From Bryum argenteum (taxonomy: Eukaryota; Streptophyta; Bryopsida; Bryales; Bryaceae), in NCBI GenBank assembly GCA_037043015.1, contig CM073321.1:1989001-2053000 (forward strand): a stretch of DNA of 64,000 nucleotides. Reading direction: 5' to 3'. This document shows, one piece after another, positions 36,150-46,345 of the stretch. A model generated the notes under the pieces. It was not told where the DNA came from. It did not search any database and worked only from the letters and a program-made list of their open reading frames with translations. How positions within the stretch are numbered: the first letter of the stretch is position 1; each line of letters opens with the position of its first letter. The position numbers and the translations under genes were made by a program.

Positions 36150-37655
36150 AATTATGATCGTTAGGAATGAAAATATAAATAATAAGATCTTAATTGTTTA
36201 AACTTTGGTTCTATTCACTAATTTTGATAAAATCATGAAATTAGATTTCTAAGATTCCATTGGGATTTGTCTTTTGAATTTAATATTTAAACATAAATAA
36301 GCGGATTATATGTAAATTTAATTGGACTTTCGTTCTATGCACTAATTTAAATAAAATGATAAAATTAGATTTCTAGAATCAGTTGGGATTCATATTCAGT
36401 TCTTGGGTGTCCCTAAAGTGCATTTGAAAACAAAACACAGGCTTAAACATGTACATATTAGTATGGTTATCAATCTATAATATATCCAAAACTTTTACCA
36501 TTGGTAACTTACTAGATCAGGTAGGCAAATATTTGTAATTGATATTTTTTATAACTTTTATAGTGACAAATTGAAACATGCAAAATTTTGAGTCTACTTT
36601 GCTGCTTTAAGGATAACTGACATGTTTAGTTCTAATTCAATTAAATTTCTTTCATTTCTCATATTTAAATAAGTCTAAGATTAAACAACATGTACAAATC
36701 TAGGAACATCTACAAAGATCTAAAAAATATAATTGAATAAATAAATATGAATTACATAAATTATTAACTGTTAATTTAAAATTAATGGTAATTATTGTCT
36801 TGCAATTTACAGGTGATCACTACTTGTTCATACACTCGAATGAACAATAACTGACAATACAACAAATTTTATGCTGAAAAGGGAGCCTAAGAATTGGCTC
36901 AAAAATCTAAGGAAGGCATACATGTTTCACAATTCACCATTCATTAAAAGGTAAGGTTTGAGGCTATTTTAAAACAATGATCGTGAATATTGCTCAGAAC
37001 TGCAATATATGCTACATTAAATTCAAAGTTTGTCTAAAATTATCTCTTTTGAAAAAAGTGATGAAACTTATAGAATACTGTATATTTAATTTTTTTCAAA
37101 TTTTATTTCAAGTTTTCCATATTTCTATGTAAAAGAGCAATTTTTCTTAGCAATCCTAATATCGCAAGGTTTTTTTAGTATATAATATTCTTAACACGTG
37201 TATCACAAATATATGGTCTTATTTAGGAATTTTAGCAATGATAATCATATACCTATTCACACTTAAAGGAGTTTCTGTAAATGTTGACATGTAGATTCGT
37301 TACTTCTATAATGATATTTTTCAAATTATTTCATTTTTGTAACTAAGAACGGTATAGGGTTATGCAAGTACAACAATCCTATTCTTGTATCATATAGATT
37401 TTACATTTCACTTATTATTCAAAGTTTGAACGTATTGAAATGTTTGCAAAAAACTCATAGCGTGTGGATTCCTTTTTTCGAAGTTATAAATGTTATGAAT
37501 ATCATTATCTTTTTTTATAGAATACTTATTCTAGGATTTAAAAATATCATTTCTCACCTTATTTTGATTTCGTATGTATTAATTTAATTTTTGACCATAG
37601 AAATGAACTAATCTAATTCAATGTAAAAGCAAAAAACAAATAAAAAAAACATAAA
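36150..37655. other. AT-rich, no gene recognised
   Basis: I see only chance ORFs. Confidence 0.5.
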
Positions 37656-37689
37656 TTCAAAAAAAAAAAGAAAAAAAAAAAAGAAAACC

Positions 37690-38194
37690 AACCCCACAAA
37701 CCCGGGCAGCACGGGCAGGACGGGCAGCGCGGGCAGCCGTCGAATGGCGGCGGGCCAGTAAGGCCGGACAGCTTCCTCCTCCGCCAGCGCTCTTCCCGCC
37801 CGCCGACAGCTTCCTCCTCCGCCTTCGCGACCCTCCTCTGCGCCTCCGCGATCCTCCTCTTGTCCGCCTTCGCGATCCTCCTGCTCCGCCTCTCCTCCTG
37901 CTCTCCGCCTTCGCGATCATCCTGCTCTCCGCCTTCGCGATCATCTTGCTCTCCGCCTTCGCGATCCTCCTGCTCTCCGCCCTAACTGTGCGCCCGCGCT
38001 TGTTGTTGCGCCTGCGCTTGTTGTTGCGCCTGCGCTTGTTGTTGCTTCCGCGCCTCCTTCTTTTTGCTCTCCTCCTGCTTTTTGTGCTTTTTGTGCTCCT
38101 TCCCCTGCGGACGCTTGTGGCTCCTCCTTTTCTCAACTGCATTTCGACGCGCATCATTGCTGCATCTACAGCGCATTTCCCGACGAGCTTCATT
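37690..38194 (+). promoter_or_regulatory. GC-rich leader region and 5' exon of the plus-strand gene
   Basis: An A-rich run (37,655-37,690) gives way to a GC-rich stretch ending at a strong donor (CTTCATT|GTAAGT, intron from 38,195). It contains tandem units: about four of 24 bp (TCTCCGCCTTCGCGATCATC, 37,890-37,985) and three of 18 bp (GCGCTTGTTGTTGCGCCT, 37,992-38,045). I treat it as promoter and untranslated leader; the Arg/Lys-rich and Leu-rich ORFs here follow from the repeats. Confidence 0.45.
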
Positions 38195-38364
38195 GTAAGT
38201 TGCTACTTCTTGAGTTTTAGGTTTTTGATTCAGTTCCAATTTCGTGGCATTTTCAGTACAATGCAGGGCACAATGCTATGAAATGTTGCTCGCTCAGTAA
38301 TGGAGGTCTTCTGATTTGTGTTTTTCGCGTCGAAATTTGTATTTTTCTGCTCATCTTCAACTTT

Positions 38365-39103
38365 CAGCTCATTTAGCTCGCTGCTCATTTAGCTCGATCC
38401 CCATTTAACTCGATGCCAATTTAGCTCGATGCCAATTTAGCTTCATTAAAGTATTTAATTCTCCAAGACCACCAAGCCCATTTAGCTCGGCTCGAGCTAA
38501 ATGGGCTTGACCTGCACCAAGGCAGTAAGCCCATTTAGCTCGACTCGAGCTAAATAGGCTTACTGCTCTGATTCAAGGTAAGCCCATTTAGCTCGACTCG
38601 AGCTAAGTGGGCCTGACATCGCATGAGGTCCGTGACCATTTAGCTCGAGTCGAGCTAAATGGGCCTGATATCGAATGAGGTCCGTGACTGCACTGTGACA
38701 GGGCAAGCTCATTTAGCTCGACCCGAGCTAAATCGTCACGGACCTCATACGAGGTCAGGCTCATTTAGCTCGAGTCGAACTAAATGGGCTTGCACTGAAT
38801 CAGAGCTGTAAGCTCATTTAGCTCGAATCGAGCTAAATGGGCTTACTGCAGTGTGGCAAAGCAAGCCCATTTAGCTCGACTCGAGCTAAATGGTCACGGA
38901 CCTTATACGATGTCAGGCCCATTTAGCTCTAGTCGAGCTAAATGGGCTTACTTTGAATCAGAGCAGTAAGCCCATTTAGTTCGAGTCGAGCTAAATGGGC
39001 TTACTACCCTGTAGCAGGTCAAGCCCATTTAGCTCGACTCGAGCTAAATGGGCCCGACCTTGTTTGAGGTCCGGGACCATTTAGCTCGAGTCGAGCTAAA
39101 TGA
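38365..39103. repeat. Palindrome array in intron 1 of the plus-strand gene (12 copies plus half-sites)
   Basis: Five consecutive left half-sites (CATTTAGCTCG-type, 38,365-38,445) are followed by twelve palindromes at about 53 bp from 38,477 to 39,103. The central base is A, C, G or T (for example AATCG at 38,812 and GCTCG at 38,477), while the 10-bp arms are nearly invariant. The spacers often carry their own inverted repeat, such as GACCTCATACGAGGTC. The array lies between the donor at 38,195 and the acceptor at 39,218-39,219, so it would be spliced out. Confidence 0.9.
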
Positions 39104-39221
39104 TCTCGCCACTTAATCTAAACATGTTAAAGTTCTTTCCGGTTTGATCGTCAAGATAATGACGATGTTCTACTGCCCCCATGAATCTTACATTGTGATT
39201 CTCATTTTTTGAATGACAGTG

Positions 39222-42200
39222 ATGCCGAGAACCAAACAAACTGCCAGAATTGTTCAAATGGCTGCGAATGCACCTGCCGAGCCTGAAATCGACATGGAAG
39301 TGGAGCAGCAAGAGTTTGTTCCCGAGGTAATACTCTACTTTATATCGATGTTCCCATCTGCTGTGTCCATTTAGCTCGAATCGAGCTAATTCGCTTTCGG
39401 TTATTTTGTTATCCACAGGTCACTTATAACATGCAAGCCCTGGAGGGATTCCTTGCAGGAGTTCAATTCCATGCCCCAGACGATTCGCTTGTAGCTATTG
39501 CTGTGGACGCGCAATGGGGGAGGTTGTGGACCCCAAGACGAATTCCATCAAGTCTTGGTCGATTCGTCCGATGAACAAGACCCATTTCTTCTTCTATCAA
39601 CAATCGGGGTCTCACGGGGCATTTTTGCCTCTATGTCTTGATGCCTTCATCGAACTTGTTACTTATGAAGACAAATTGCTCCTGATCAAGTTCGAAGCAG
39701 TGGAGGTCGAAGGTTTCGTCTTCACTATTGTATTTCCCCCCAATGAAGTCCGTTTCTCCCACGACTTCATCCGCAATTATATGGTCGGCAAGGTGGATGC
39801 CACTCAGCTTCATCATATCGACACGAGATTGGAGCCCAATGTGTCTTTGCCGAAAGCCTTCGTCAGATCGTACATTCCATACACTGCGCAGATCTGGAAG
39901 GCTCAGTCTGATTTCGAGACTGCAAAGAAGAAAGGCAAGGCTCCGATGAAACGGTCCGGGAGTCTACTGTTACAGGCTCCATCTGAGAATGCTCCGTCGG
40001 GTCTAGGCACTCCAGAGGGAAGTCTAGGCGTGCAGGAAACGAAGCGGCCAAACCCGATCTCATCCAGCTCTGGCTCCAGGAGGAGCAAATCCTCCGGCAG
40101 CGCATTTACGTACATTAATCCTACAATGAACGTGGCTGTCTCGGAGAAGGAGATCAAGTATGAGGAAGCGACGAAGTCTCTGAAGGACTATTGGAACAAC
40201 TGTGCAGAGTGTTATGTCTTCGATCGTGACAATCCGCTTGACGTGTCGATCGACCTCCTCGACCCTGCAGAACCAAGGTTTATCGTGCGATCTTTGGAAC
40301 CGGCCGGAATAGCGCATCACAAGAACATTTTGATGAATTCCCTCGATGTTACTTCCAGGCAAACCATCATCATTATGCCGAAGATTAAAGATGAGCCTGA
40401 GATGTGGGATTGGGAAGATCTGGTCCAATCTTGTCGGTTCCGAATTATCGACGGGCAGCACCACGTTGAGGCTGCGAAACAGTTGATTCGTGACAAGAAG
40501 ATCGACGACTCGAAGATCCTTGCCCTTCAAACATGGAAAGCCCATGTTGTGTGGCATTCCGACATTAGCAAGATTCTAGACGTGTCGGCCATGGCGAACA
40601 AGACGAACAATGCTGGGACGTTCATACCTTCCTGGGCAACGAACATCATGGGCGCAAGAAAGGTTTGGGAAGACTATGGCGGCCTTCAAAAACTGAAGAA
40701 GCCGCATCGACGTGAAACACCGGTTGAAGTAGATAACCGGAAGCGTTATGAGGTATGAGATTACTTGTTCTTTTCTTTTTCTAATTGGAGTGGTTTGCAT
40801 TCTCTGTCGACGTTCTTGGGGACGTCGTTTTAGCTCGACTCGAGCTAAAACAGCATAGGTTGTTTCTTAATCGTTTGGCTTTGGTGCAGGCATTCGCGGG
40901 CACTATGGTGAAGAGGTTCATCAAAGATCAACAATAACGCTGAAGGACAAGATCGTCGGACCGTCCGACCTTCGCAACGAGCTCCTCATCATCATCACAT
41001 CTCCGGACGACGTCTACGAGTTGTGAAAGAGGTTCATCACGGACTACGATCTTGGAGAGCCGATCGACCCGACACCGAGCTCCCATTCAATCAAAGCGAA
41101 AGATTGGAAAACCGCCTCAAAGAAGTTCACCTTGAACAGGAGTTCTTCAAGAGAATGGGGCGGCTAGACGCGAGAACCTCGAGGTTGTCGGCGCAGCACT
41201 TGCTGAACGAGACTCCGGATCGAACGTTGCCCTACCCCAAGGTGGCCGTAAGGGAGCCTGCTAAGAAGTACTTCCAGTGTATGAGTGCAAAGCAGTGGGT
41301 CGAGAATCGGAAGAGGAAGAACATTGTCGCGAGGGAATTGCACAACCTCAAGCCCTCGCTAGGTTTGTTCGACTCCGAGTGGCACTTCGACGTCGACAAC
41401 TGGAGGAAATTCAAGGTGGAATACAATCGACTCGTCGACTATGTCCATGCTTCTCTCGGTCCCGGCGACTCGTTCTTCACCCTCTACCGCCAAAAGCGCA
41501 CGAAGAATAGGAGTGCGGCGGAGATTTCGAATATGCGGCCAGTTCTTCAAGAAGTTCCCCGGATGTCAAAGGGACGTTTGAACCTCCCCGCACCGATTGT
41601 TTACACGCGGCTCTTTTACTCTTCCGAATTCAAATTCGGGATTTGGGACAAAAACTACGCCTGGAACCAATCTAGCAAGTGTGATATAGGCTTGATTGAT
41701 TTGCGATCGTCCCAGGTGTGGAAGTAGAGTGGACGACACGGAGAGTCCATACTTCCAAGAATTCCTTGATGTGTGGGCAGACACCGTGACCGATCCTCAC
41801 ATCAAGAATCCCGAGGTTTGGATGTTCATTACCTCCAACGTCGACCGTCACTGCCACGCAGTGGTTTACGTCGACAAGAAGTTGAAGGACGAGTACTCTC
41901 CCAAGGCAGCCAACTACATGCCGGCCAAAGAACGAAGCGCGTTTTCAACGGCATTGCAGAGAAAAAAGCTTCAGAGAAGCACTTGCTCCCCCTCCTCTTC
42001 CTTGTCAAGAAGAGCAACCATGCTCAGAGTGTGTTGGATGCGATACCCTCTGTATTCTACGCTCCAGAGTTGCCCCTCTACTCGAAGTCCGGCGCGTACA
42101 GAGAACACGACCTTGGTCTCAGTAACACCGAGCTGCGATTGGAGTTCTACTGTCGGGTGTTGAAGATGTTTTCATCTCCGGGAGGGAAGTTTTTATCGAT

Positions 42201-44608
42201 TATGGGTGGCACAAAGCCACTGTTGGCTGGGATTGTAAGTACCTCGCACCATTCCTTCAATTGGAACTGCTCATGCTCGTTTAGCTCGACTCGAGCTAAA
42301 CACTCTCATGCTCGTTTAGCTCGACTTGAGCTAAACACTCTCATGCATGTTTAGCTCGATTCGAGCTAAACGGTCTCCTGCTTGTTTAGCTCGAATCGAG
42401 CTAAACGGTCTCATGCTCGTTTAGCTCGAGTCGAGCTAAACAGTCTCATGCTTAAATCTCTTCAATTTGTATTTTGTCCATGGCCTTTTAGCTCGAGTCG
42501 AGCTAATTCTTCTTAGTCTTCTTATAAGTTTCTGTCTCCTTCTAAAACAGATGTGCCAGGCTGAGACATATGTTGTTATTTGCGAGACCGAGAAGGAGGC
42601 AAATGCTGCGACGGACTACCAACATCTAGACTACAACGATATCAACGTCGCAGCATACGTAAATCCGGAAGCTAATCGCGGTCCCAAGCCTTCTGCTGAA
42701 GGGTCGGGGAAGGGAAAGAAGAGGAAGTCGAAGAAGAAGTCCACCCAGCCTGTAAGCGACGACTCTTCAGCTTCTGAGCACGAGCGTGAAGATGAAGGTA
42801 GTCCTTCTTCTCCGGCGGGGATGAATTCCCCCATGGATTCAGCTGTTCGTCTCGTGTCCCCTCCCGCAATTGACTGGGCTGCGGTGGCAATTCCGTCCAG
42901 TACTACTCGTGCTCCCCCTCGTGGTCGTGGTACTGCTCGTGCTCCCCCTCAGGGTCGTGGAAGCGGTCGAGCTCGGTCTTCTGCGTCTCATGGCCGCGGT
43001 ACAGCACGCGCCCCTCCGCGCAAATCTACCAAGCGTTCTTCTTCTGAGGCGCGAGCTGGAGAGGCTTCTTGGTCCAGAAGCGCTACTGTGCCCCAAGCAC
43101 AGACGGCGCTCGAAGCCAACTATGGCGCCTGCAATGTCGTCAGGGACATTGAGAGCCCCCCCCCCTCCAGCGCTTGCGTCGTGGTCGACCATCGGAGGAG
43201 GATTTAGCTCGAGTCGAGCTAAACCAGCAGTCTCCTGGGGTCGTCGATCTTGGGGCCGCTGGGACTCCGGTTCAGCACAGGGTTCCACCCCTGGGGTTTC
43301 GAAGGGAGGTTCGTTCAAAGAACTCGAACGATCGCATCTACCGGGATCTCTTTGGCGAAGACGATGTAGAACCTGGGCAAGAGCGTGTGCCACGGGATGC
43401 ATCATCATCCGACAGATCTGACTCGTCAGACAATGACGATGTTGAGGGTTCGAGCAATGGCGACGGGGACGACGATGACCAAGCTGATGATGCTGATCTC
43501 GCGGCCATGACCTTAGTCGACGAGGTGGCTCCTGATCCATCCCAAGAGGAGACTACTTTGGCGCCTCCTCCCCAAGGCCCGCAGAGCGCACCCAGGAGGC
43601 AGATTGAGAAGGGGAAGTACGACAAATGGTTCGTGAAAGGTGTTTGGAAGCCCGAGGACGAGCCGGAGGATACTATAGAAATCCGGTATTACGACTTCTC
43701 GGAGGAGCCTAGTTCTCCAAAGCCTTTGAGGGCTGAGGATGATCCTCTTCTCCCTGTCGTGCCTCTGCTCAGGGAAGAAGGAGAGCCTTCACAACCACCA
43801 GTGAAACTGGAAGTTGTCGCCCCCATGCTCACGAAGGATCAGAAGCGAGCACAGAAGCGGCAAGAGAAGGAGGCTCTGAAGGCTTGCAAGGCAAAGGAAG
43901 AAGCGGAGAGAGAAGCGGAGAGAGAGAAGCAAAGGTTAGCAGATATCGCAGCCGCGAATGCTCGAGTGGACAGATTGGAGTCCACATTCGTGAGCTCTCA
44001 GTTCGAAACCCGCATGGCACTAGGCAAGATGGAGCAGATGTTTCAATCATTCGGAAATATCTTATCCCAACTGCCTAGTTATCCTAAACCCATTGCCTCC
44101 ATCAACCCCGATCAACCTCGCCTCAGCATCTGTGACGCGAGTCCACCAGCCATCGTCGCGCCTCCACAACCTATCATCGTCGCGCCTCCACAACCTCCTA
44201 TTGTTGCTGAACCGGAGATCGCACCCCGCCCCATACCCCTCGAGATTTCGGAGAAGCCGACGAAAGAGGATGAAGTCCCGATTGAGGCAGCGCCGACGCC
44301 GACCCATCACACCTCTGCTGTCGCATTGGGGGAGCATGCAGAAGTTGCTCCTACCCATGACTCTCCCGTGGCTGCTACCGATGTTCCTCCTACCCATGAC
44401 TCTCCCGTGGCTGCAACTGAGACGGCTATAACTTCACTGGTAAATCTAGAGGTTAGTTACTATCATTTCCTTCTCTTTGTCTTTGTGATCATTGATGGTG
44501 ATGGCAGTTGCTCTGCTATTCCCTCATGTCTTGAAGTTTTCACAGTTAGTAATCTTAAAGCCGGCGCTCCTTGTTTGACAGGAGTCCGGCACCGATGGCG
44601 GCGAGTAG
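39222..44608 (+). CDS. Long ParB-like / DNA-methylase-like protein with histone-H3-like N-terminus
   Basis: Proposed exons: 39,220-39,326, 39,419-40,752, 40,890-42,234, 42,551-44,451 and 44,582-44,608; all introns are GT-AG and the four between coding exons join in phase. About 1,570 residues are expected. Exon one begins MPRTKQTARIVQ, matching histone H3 (ARTKQTAR) at seven of eight residues after Met. A ParB/Srx-like region reads VTSRQTIIIMP, then FRIIDGQHHVEAAKQLIRD (GxHR is GQHH here). The next exon ends VLKMFSSPGGKFLSIMGGTK, then PLLAGI|MCQAETYVVICET, resembling the C-terminal motif I region of beta-class DNA methyltransferases, but no DPPY is visible. RG-rich, acidic, coiled-coil and Pro-rich tails follow. 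Frame breaks fall at G5 (39,516), about 40,925, 41,020, 41,700 and 41,950, and at C9-10 (43,156). ParB-methylase fusions are known from prokaryotes and phages. Confidence 0.55.
39370..39390. repeat. Palindrome copy in intron 2
   Basis: The left arm is intact and the central base is A; the right arm is cut short (GCTAATTC). It is within the intron 39,327-39,418. Confidence 0.8.
40829..40849. repeat. Palindrome copy in intron 3
   Basis: Both arms are perfect and the central base is C. The outer flanking pair is T and A, unlike the A/T and G/C pairs in the other arrays. It is within the intron 40,753-40,889. Confidence 0.9.
42276..42508. repeat. Palindrome array in intron 4 (5 copies at 35 bp, plus one)
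   Basis: Five copies lie at about 35-bp spacing with CTCATGCTCG-type spacers. The central bases are C, C (one arm change), T, A and G, and each copy is flanked by G...C instead of A...T. A sixth copy starts at about 42,486. All lie within the intron 42,235-42,550. Confidence 0.9.
43203..43223. repeat. Palindrome copy inside the apparent coding exon
   Basis: Both arms are perfect, central base G. Read through in frame it encodes LARVELN. It lies within 60 bp of the frame break at the C run (43,156-43,165), so the exon structure here may be wrong. Confidence 0.85.
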
Positions 44609-44697
44609 GTCGACGAGTAGTCTCCAAATTATTGGATGTTGTTTCGCTTTTTGTACATAGTACAATTATAATCGTTGTACTTATTGAAACATCATTC

Positions 44698-44703
44698 AAT
44701 AAA
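44698..44703 (+). terminator. AATAAA polyadenylation signal
   Basis: It lies 90 bp after the proposed TAG stop (44,606-44,608) of the long gene. Confidence 0.6.
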
Positions 44704-44741
44704 ATTGAGACTCTTTTATTTCACATCACTTTTTATCTTCA

Positions 44742-46072
44742 GTGAGTCTGCGTCCTTCTCATCACAAGGCCCTAAACTTCGTCCTTTTCTACCAGGCCCC
44801 CCTTCTGAATACCTTGTTCCGTCCGATTGCTTCAAAATCCCCCGCCAACCACCTCATGTTACCTCTGGGTGTGGCGGTTCAGTACCCAATCAGTGCTGGC
44901 AGTTCTTTGCATACTTCAGCATTTCGCAAGGTACACACCCTCTTGTTTTAATACCATTTGCCATTGTTACGTGTTCCCTCAGTGCAGGCAGGACCGTCCA
45001 AACATCCCAAACAGCGTATCTCGCCCGAGCTACCCATTACGCATATCTCCCGCAGTCTTTTACGGTCCAAGCCCAAGTGGTTGAATGTGATGTTGGACGG
45101 GGTTCTATGTTCGATGGCCTCTGTGTCTACCCCAACGCCTGCAGAGTGCCTATCTTTTCCGGATCCCAATAATCCTCCGGTGTTTTCCTCCACCGTCCCA
45201 ACCTTAGTTGCCGGCAGGGTCGTCTACTGTCGTCCCGGGTTGACCGGGTTCCTTTGCTTACTAAATTTGTTTTGCCACATCCACGTCTGGAGTACCCAAG
45301 AGCCTAAGGTTGTCCATGGACTCTGCTGCTTTTTGTTCTCGAAGTCAGACGCTGCCCCTGGACTTGTCTTGGCTTCCAACCAATGCGATAATCTGTTGTT
45401 GAAGAATTACGCATTCGCCAAGTACCCCGGCACGACAAATCCCATCCTCTTAAAATATCCTCGACGGCGGTTGTATCCTAGGAAGGGTGCCAATTTACGG
45501 CAAATCTTGTAATTGGTCCTTCGACGGTTTCAGAGGCTTCCATTACAAGTGACGACTCCAGAACTTTCTCAGAACGAATGCGGGGACGGCTAATCTACTT
45601 TGCTCCGGACGATGCGTCGGCTGTAGACTACACGAAGGAGGACATGGATAATGACGATGATGGTGTAGTAGACAGTCCCCCTATTGAGATTCAACCAATT
45701 ATTGCAACCGGCAATGATCGAATCGGTGTGATGACCTCGGTTGCAGCGGCACCCCAAGGTGAAGCTGTATTACGCAACCCCGTCATCGACGCCCGTGCCT
45801 ATTTAGCTCGATTCGAGCTAAATAGTTCCTTGCCAAATACTGTGGCTCATTGCTCCTTATCTCTTGGGGCAAACACTCGCTTTCATCGAACACGATTTTC
45901 GACTGAGACTCACCGTCTATTACGGAGACGTGCACCGAAGTGTCGTAGAAGTGGTGGGCTTATGGAGATGGACGAACCTGCCTTCTCTAAATACACACGT
46001 AGTGAGGACCCTCTATTCACTAAGAATGATACTTCTGGTGATACCTCGTCTCTGCCACGTCGTAATTGGTAG
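44742..46072 (+). CDS. Third coding stretch of the outer element, product unknown
   Basis: Two protein-like frames are present. One covers 44,958-45,512 (contains PSKHPKQRISPELPITHISR and FAKYPGTTNPILLKYP). The other covers about 45,578-46,072 (MRGRLIYFAPDDASAVDYTK, then acidic). A small intron is possible at about 44,931-44,987 (AAG|GTACAC to TGCAG). A palindrome copy at 45,802 may mark another intron. I recognise no domain. It could be a separate gene, or 3' exons of the long gene by alternative splicing, since a good acceptor (TTTTTATCTTCAG) precedes it. Confidence 0.35.
45802..45822. repeat. Palindrome copy in the third coding stretch
   Basis: Both arms are perfect, central base T; read through it encodes LARFELN. 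It is the rightmost clear copy, about 520 bp inside the element end. Confidence 0.85.
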
Positions 46073-46313
46073 ATAATATAGTGCCTACCTGTTGGAGGTC
46101 TACAATTACACCAATAAATTGTATTTGTGCTTTCATATGAATAAAATTTTCTCTTGGGGGAGCATATTTCTTAGCTTGCATTATGAAATCTTTTCTATTA
46201 TTGTCTTTTATATTGAGAAAATTCATCATTATCAGTAAAAACCTGGTGATTTGGTAACTAATCAGGTCAGAATCGATCTAAATGGAAGTCTCCCTAATTA
46301 CCAAAATCAGTAT

Positions 46314-46341
46314 ATATTCTCATTATAACGAATTACGTGTT
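46314..46341 (-). repeat. Right terminal inverted repeat of the outer element
   Basis: This is the inverted partner of 8,762-8,789. A degenerate copy of the palindrome half-site (CCATTTAGATCGATTC on the minus strand) lies just inside it, near 46,270-46,285. Confidence 0.85.
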
Positions 46342-46345
46342 TTAC
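46342..46345. repeat. Target-site duplication TTAC, right
   Basis: This is the partner of 8,758-8,761. Confidence 0.65.

Larger units (their letters stand above)
8762..46341. mobile_element. 37.6-kb TIR transposon (about 18.3 kb without the nested hAT)
   Basis: The left end from 8,762 reads AACACGTAATTCGTTATAA, and the right end read inward from 46,341 begins with the same 19 bases; 26 of the first 28 match. TTAC flanks both ends (8,758-8,761 and 46,342-46,345). Removing the insert with one TTAC rejoins the MULE-like frame on both sides, which independently supports the borders. Inside are a DUF7869-like transposase candidate (minus), a ParB/methylase-like gene (plus), a possible third gene at 44.7-46.1 kb, and about 37 copies of one palindrome. 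A 19.26-kb hAT lies nested within. I could not assign a superfamily: a 4-bp duplication is known for Sola, Ginger and Academ among others, but the proteins do not clearly match those as I remember them. Confidence 0.78.

Noticed and set aside
37657..38281. Arg/Lys-rich minus ORF and Leu-rich plus ORF
   Set aside because: They are produced by 24-bp and 18-bp tandem repeats in what looks like an untranslated leader.
12275..39103. Palindrome arrays as a CRISPR array
   Set aside because: The repeats are perfect palindromes with related, not unique, spacers, in a eukaryotic transposon and without cas genes.
42870..43540. Alternative long ORFs in other frames across the RG-rich region
   Set aside because: They are shadows of the GC-rich coding exon; the chosen frame has the acidic, coiled-coil and intron context.
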